Shown: in pieces, positions 4,167-6,967 of the stretch | Numbering within the stretch: position 1 is the first letter of the stretch | How the letters are laid out: the number at the start of each line of letters is the position of its first letter | From: JAJFUG01 sp964386505 | Lineage (GTDB): Bacteria; Gemmatimonadota; Glassbacteria; GWA2-58-10 | Length of the DNA stretch: 6,967 nt | Direction of reading: 5' to 3' | Assembly (NCBI GenBank): GCA_964386505.1 | Contig: CAYLSM010000230.1 | Location: 1-6,967 of the forward strand | Notes under the pieces: generated by a model | The model's database searches: none | What the model was told of the DNA's origin: nothing | The model's input: the letters and a program-made list of their open reading frames with translations, nothing else | Made by a program: the position numbers and the translations under genes

Positions 4167-6416
4167 ATGAAATATCTCAAGTCACCGCTTGTGACAGCGT
4201 TGGCCGTGCTGCTGTGCCTGGGGCTGCACCCGCCCCTGCTCAGGGGGCAGGCGACCCTGGTCAGCATGGTGCCGATCCAGGGCGGGACGTTCATGATGGG
4301 CTACACCACCCAGGATGAAAGCCCGATCCACCAAGTGACTGTCAGCCCGTTCTACATGAGCGTCTATGAGGTGAACAACTATCAGTATTTTACTCTTGCG
4401 GGCGGCGGTGACCCGAATGTCAACCCCACTCTGCCCGCCCAGCCGTCAAACTGGCTCGATGCGATGAAGTTCTGCAACAGGCTGAGCCAGTATGAGGGTT
4501 ACGATACCTGTTACAACCTGAACAACCAGACCTGCGATTTCACCAAGAACGGCTACCGCCTGCCCACCGAAGCCGAGTGGGAGTACACTGCCCGCTCAGG
4601 CACCACCACGCTCTATTACAACGGTGACGCTCAGTCCGACCTGGACCGGGCCGCCTGGCACAGCGCAAATTCCCCCAATACCCTGCATCCTGTGGGGCAG
4701 AAAGAGCCCACTCCCTGGGGTTTGTATGACATGTTGGGCAATGCTTTCGACATGTGCAACGATTTCATGTCCGCGGGCTACCCGGCGGGCCCGCTGATCG
4801 ACCCGACCGGAGCTTTATCCCATCCTCAAAATCGCCGGGTTGTGCGAGGTGGAAGTATATATAGTCAATACGCGATGTATAAGTACACCTACTTTGCCAG
4901 AGGCTTTGGCACCTCAACCAGTTATCTATATTCGAGGTACATGGGCATCCGCCTGGTTCGCCGTCCCCCGGCAACCATCATGGCGCTGGACTCGCTCCGC
5001 CCGGTTGCTCCGGATACGATTGTCGCTCCGGGCGGGTCTTTCTGGGTGAACATCCGTGCCAAGCGCAGCGCCGGGCTGTTCGGGACGAGTTTCGTGCTCA
5101 ACTACGACCACACCGACTATGTATCGGTCTACTCGCCGGACAGCGTGAAACCTGGCGCTCTCCTGGGCGGGGATGTCCTGTTCACCTCGCATGTGTCAGC
5201 CGGTGAGGTGGCGGTGGGAGTGACCCTGAAAGACGGGGCCGCGGCCGTGGCCGGCTCGGGTGAGGTGGCCAGGGTGCTGCTCACCACGGCCGGGAACACG
5301 CCATTCGGCACGGTGGTGACCCTGTACCTGACCGAGCGGGTCTCGGTGGACGTGTCGGGCAATATCGTGCCCATGGCTACGGACACGATCCGGGTACGGG
5401 TGCAGGGATTCAGTGTCTGGCCCGGGGACGCCGACAACAGCGGCTACGTGGACCAGGCGGATGTGCTGCCCTTGGGCGTTTACTGGCACAAGAGCGGCGG
5501 CGCCCGGCCCGCGGCCAGCCGAACCTGGGTCGCCCAGAGCTGCCTGCACTGGACCCCCGAGGTATCCACATACGCCGACTGCGACGGCAACGGGTCTGTC
5601 GACCAGGGGGATATTCTGCCGATCGGGGTCAACTGGCACAAGAGCCACGGCACTCTTCTGGCCGCGGTCCAGAGCCTGCCCGAGGCCTCCACGGCCGGGT
5701 TCAACAACACTTCTATCGTTCCCACGGTCCGCGTCTCGCCGGAGGATGCCTCCCTGCGCGAGCTGGTGCTTTCGACCTCCGTGAGCGAGGCTGGGCTGAT
5801 CCGCGGGCTTTCGTTCTCGGTCAGCGGCAATGACGGGGTCGAGATACTGCGCGTGAGCCGGGGACGCCGCTGGAGCGACAAGGCGCTTCTTCTGGCCCAG
5901 CCCGAGGCGGGTATCTGGGGTGTGGGCATTGTCGAGGTGACAGCCGGGGCCGACGGCAACCTGGGTGGGACCGACCTGGTCACTATCCTCTACCGTCCGG
6001 GCAAGGAAAGCGCCCAGGCGCTTTCGCCGCTCGGGTTCGACGATGTCCGGCTCAGCCTGGCGGATGGCCGGGTGGTGCGCTACGAGAGTCCGTCACTGGC
6101 CAGCGCCGCGGCGGGACGGGTGGGATTGCCCAAGGCCTTCGCCCTGGAGCAGAATTCGCCCAACCCGTTCAATCCCTCCACCTCCATCAGTTTCAGCATC
6201 GCGGAGGGGACCCACCCGCTGGTGAGCCTGTCGGTCTACGACGTGCGGGGCCGTCTGGTGCGTGTCCTGCAGGATGCGCCCCTGGAGCCGGGTTACTACA
6301 GCCGGGTCTGGGACGGCACGGATGACCGGGGAAGGAAAGTATCCAGCGGCGTGTATTTCTACCGTCTGCGGGCCGGTGATTTCAACTCCGTGCGCAAGAT
6401 GGTGCTCCTGAAATAA
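4167..6416 (+). CDS. Secreted FGE-sulfatase-domain/cohesin/dockerin protein with T9SS/FlgD-like C-terminus
   Basis: From the ATG at 4167 the product has 749 residues. This start is chosen because it opens directly into a signal peptide (MKYLKSPLVTALAVLLCLGL) and has GAGGTG (4158-4163) 3 nt upstream; a GTG at 4110 would add 19 residues of unlike character. Residues 32-266 are an FGE-sulfatase (SUMF1, C-type-lectin fold) domain: VPIQGGTFMMG (35-45), YRLPTEAEWEYTAR (130-143), GLYDMLGNAFDMCNDF (185-200), RVVRGGS (224-230), MGIRLVR (259-265). The paired cysteines needed for formylglycine formation are absent after RGGS, so a binding role is likelier than catalysis. Then come a cohesin-like domain (about 267-413), a dockerin (loops D421/D423/S425/D429/D432 and D471/D473/N475/D479/D482), a second cohesin-like module (about 518-642) and the SPNPFNPST sorting-type module (654-749). 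Everything after residue 266 is paralogous to the gene upstream. Codon use shifts to A/T-ending codons near 4809-4940. Confidence 0.92.
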   Translation: MKYLKSPLVTALAVLLCLGLHPPLLRGQATLVSMVPIQGGTFMMGYTTQDESPIHQVTVSPFYMSVYEVNNYQYFTLAGGGDPNVNPTLPAQPSNWLDAMKFCNRLSQYEGYDTCYNLNNQTCDFTKNGYRLPTEAEWEYTARSGTTTLYYNGDAQSDLDRAAWHSANSPNTLHPVGQKEPTPWGLYDMLGNAFDMCNDFMSAGYPAGPLIDPTGALSHPQNRRVVRGGSIYSQYAMYKYTYFARGFGTSTSYLYSRYMGIRLVRRPPATIMALDSLRPVAPDTIVAPGGSFWVNIRAKRSAGLFGTSFVLNYDHTDYVSVYSPDSVKPGALLGGDVLFTSHVSAGEVAVGVTLKDGAAAVAGSGEVARVLLTTAGNTPFGTVVTLYLTERVSVDVSGNIVPMATDTIRVRVQGFSVWPGDADNSGYVDQADVLPLGVYWHKSGGARPAASRTWVAQSCLHWTPEVSTYADCDGNGSVDQGDILPIGVNWHKSHGTLLAAVQSLPEASTAGFNNTSIVPTVRVSPEDASLRELVLSTSVSEAGLIRGLSFSVSGNDGVEILRVSRGRRWSDKALLLAQPEAGIWGVGIVEVTAGADGNLGGTDLVTILYRPGKESAQALSPLGFDDVRLSLADGRVVRYESPSLASAAAGRVGLPKAFALEQNSPNPFNPSTSISFSIAEGTHPLVSLSVYDVRGRLVRVLQDAPLEPGYYSRVWDGTDDRGRKVSSGVYFYRLRAGDFNSVRKMVLLK
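4857..4940 (+). other. Tyrosine-rich, low-GC segment at the variable face of the C-type-lectin fold
   Basis: This stretch encodes residues 231-258 of the FGE-domain protein, between RGGS and MGIR. Eight of its 28 residues are Tyr, with many Ser and Thr. Positions 4861-4920 have 27 G or C in 60, against 44 in 60 at 5461-5520, and use codons such as ATA, AGA, AGG and CTA that are rare elsewhere in the gene. In C-type-lectin-fold targets of diversity-generating retroelements, the variable residues lie at this place. No reverse transcriptase or template repeat is in the window. Confidence 0.4.
5415..5488 (+). repeat. Dockerin-coding segment nearly identical to 3097-3170
   Basis: This is the partner copy of the 74-bp segment at 3097-3170. 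Further near-identical blocks shared by the two genes are the second dockerin loop (from 3257 and from 5575) and the start of the sorting-type module (3841-3857 equals 6156-6172). They could support recombination that deletes or fuses the genes. Confidence 0.72.
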
Positions 6417-6423
6417 CGGCCGT

Positions 6424-6443
6424 CCGGCGGCGCTGTCCGCCGG
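6424..6443 (+). repeat. GC-rich hairpin just after the FGE-domain gene
   Basis: CCGGCGG (6424-6430) pairs with CCGCCGG (6437-6443) around CGCTGT, 8 nt after the stop codon. No T-run follows. It may protect the mRNA 3' end or help termination with the larger hairpin downstream. Confidence 0.35.
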
Positions 6444-6462
6444 GCTGGAAACGGAAAGCCGC

Positions 6463-6511
6463 GGGGCGGCCCGATTCCGATGGTGAGTGAACCATCCGTC
6501 CGGGCCGCCCC
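6463..6511 (+). terminator. Strong intergenic hairpin, candidate terminator or processing site
   Basis: GGGGCGGCCCG (6463-6473) pairs perfectly with CGGGCCGCCCC (6501-6511), and inside it ATGGT (6480-6484) pairs with ACCAT (6491-6495) around a 6-base loop. The stem is very stable but only a broken GTCTT follows, not a true T-run. It may be a T-poor terminator or an mRNA-stabilising stem between the second and third cohesin genes. Confidence 0.5.
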
Positions 6512-6552
6512 CGAGTCTTGAACTGATCGCTCAACCACGGGTTCATTGTGCC

Positions 6553-6967
6553 ATGCCGATAAAATACAATTCTGAAACGCGTGCGCGGCAGCCCGGAGGG
6601 TGGCTGGCGCGGCGGCTGATGCTCCTGCTCCTGCCTCTGGCCGCAGCCTCTGCCGCCGCACCGTTGCGGGCGGCCGACCTGTCGCTGGAGTCAGTGTTCC
6701 CCTCCGGTAAAACCCAGATCGTGGCCGGGGATACATTCCAGCTAAACGTGATGGTGGGCAAGACCACAGCGGCCGCCGACCTTTACGGCGTATCGTTTGT
6801 CCTGCGCTTTGACACCACGCTGGTAAAAAATATAGAGGTCGCGAGCGGCGATTTCCTCGGCTCGAATATCCTGTTTGTCCCCACGGTTGAGGGTGAGCAG
6901 GTGGCGATCGGCATGACCTCCACCGGTGGGGTCGGGTTCAACGGCAGCGGAACACTCGCAAGGATGA
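6553..6967 (+). CDS. Secreted cohesin-domain protein, N-terminal part (cut by window edge)
   Basis: The frame is open from an ATG at 6553 to the window edge, giving 138 whole codons. Residues 1-41 look like a signal peptide with a long polar n-region, RR at 20-21, the core LMLLLLPLAAASAAA and PLRAAD. From about 43 a cohesin-like domain follows the same pattern as in the two upstream genes: GDTFQLNVMV, DLYGVSFVLRFD, VASGDFLGSNILF and FNGSGTLARM. It is therefore a third paralogue in tandem. Whether a dockerin and sorting-type module follow cannot be seen. No clear Shine-Dalgarno site precedes this ATG. The later in-frame ATG at codon 23 has a GGAGGG about 18 nt upstream, which is also poor. The gene follows the previous stop by 136 nt across a strong hairpin, so it may be co-transcribed by read-through or have its own weak promoter. 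Confidence 0.88.
   Translation, partial: MPIKYNSETRARQPGGWLARRLMLLLLPLAAASAAAPLRAADLSLESVFPSGKTQIVAGDTFQLNVMVGKTTAAADLYGVSFVLRFDTTLVKNIEVASGDFLGSNILFVPTVEGEQVAIGMTSTGGVGFNGSGTLARM

Noticed and set aside
4260..4964. Active formylglycine-generating enzyme
   Set aside because: The paired copper-binding cysteines are absent and no sulfatase gene is in the window.

Overview
The window looks like chromosomal DNA from a GC-rich, diderm bacterium of the wider FCB (Fibrobacterota-Chlorobiota-Bacteroidota) assemblage, probably an uncultured lineage of the KSB1, Glassbacteria, Latescibacteria or Zixibacteria kind. This placement is inferred. It rests on the TonB-dependent receptor with an N-terminal carboxypeptidase-regulatory-like domain, on secreted proteins ending in an SPNPFNPST...SGVYFYRL...KMVLLK module of the type IX secretion/FlgD-Ig kind, and on cohesin-dockerin proteins. 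Clear Shine-Dalgarno sites and a textbook sigma-70 promoter argue against a typical Bacteroidota species.

Layout. Two gene sets diverge from a gene-free region of about 890 bp (1692-2577). Leftward (minus strand), the order of transcription is two small secreted glycine-rich Spy/CpxP-like proteins (1209-1691, then 706-1164) and a TonB-dependent receptor whose first 218 residues are in the window (1-655). Gaps are about 45-50 nt, so this is probably one operon with an envelope-stress or metal-related theme. Rightward (plus strand) lie three paralogous secreted proteins built around cohesin-like domains: a 507-residue cohesin-dockerin protein (2578-4101), a 749-residue protein with an FGE-sulfatase/C-type-lectin-fold domain ahead of the same modules (4167-6416), and the start of a third cohesin protein (6553 to the window edge).

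The intergenic region holds the regulation. It carries a perfect TTGACA-N17-TATAAT promoter for the cohesin genes and a roughly 245-nt leader with a predicted compound hairpin and a sequence that could pair with the Shine-Dalgarno site of the first cohesin gene. On the other strand an intrinsic terminator sits only 41 nt before the first Spy-like start codon, which suggests leader attenuation. Several palindromes and short direct repeats between 1781 and 2210 could be operators.

How the parts may work together (inference). The rightward genes would encode exported, surface-anchored or released proteins that each carry both a cohesin-like and a dockerin module, so they could bind each other and build an extracellular scaffold. 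The FGE-like domain lacks the catalytic cysteines and would act as a binding head. The leftward operon would serve outer-membrane uptake and periplasmic protection. No RNA genes, CRISPR array, insertion sequence or phage gene was recognised.
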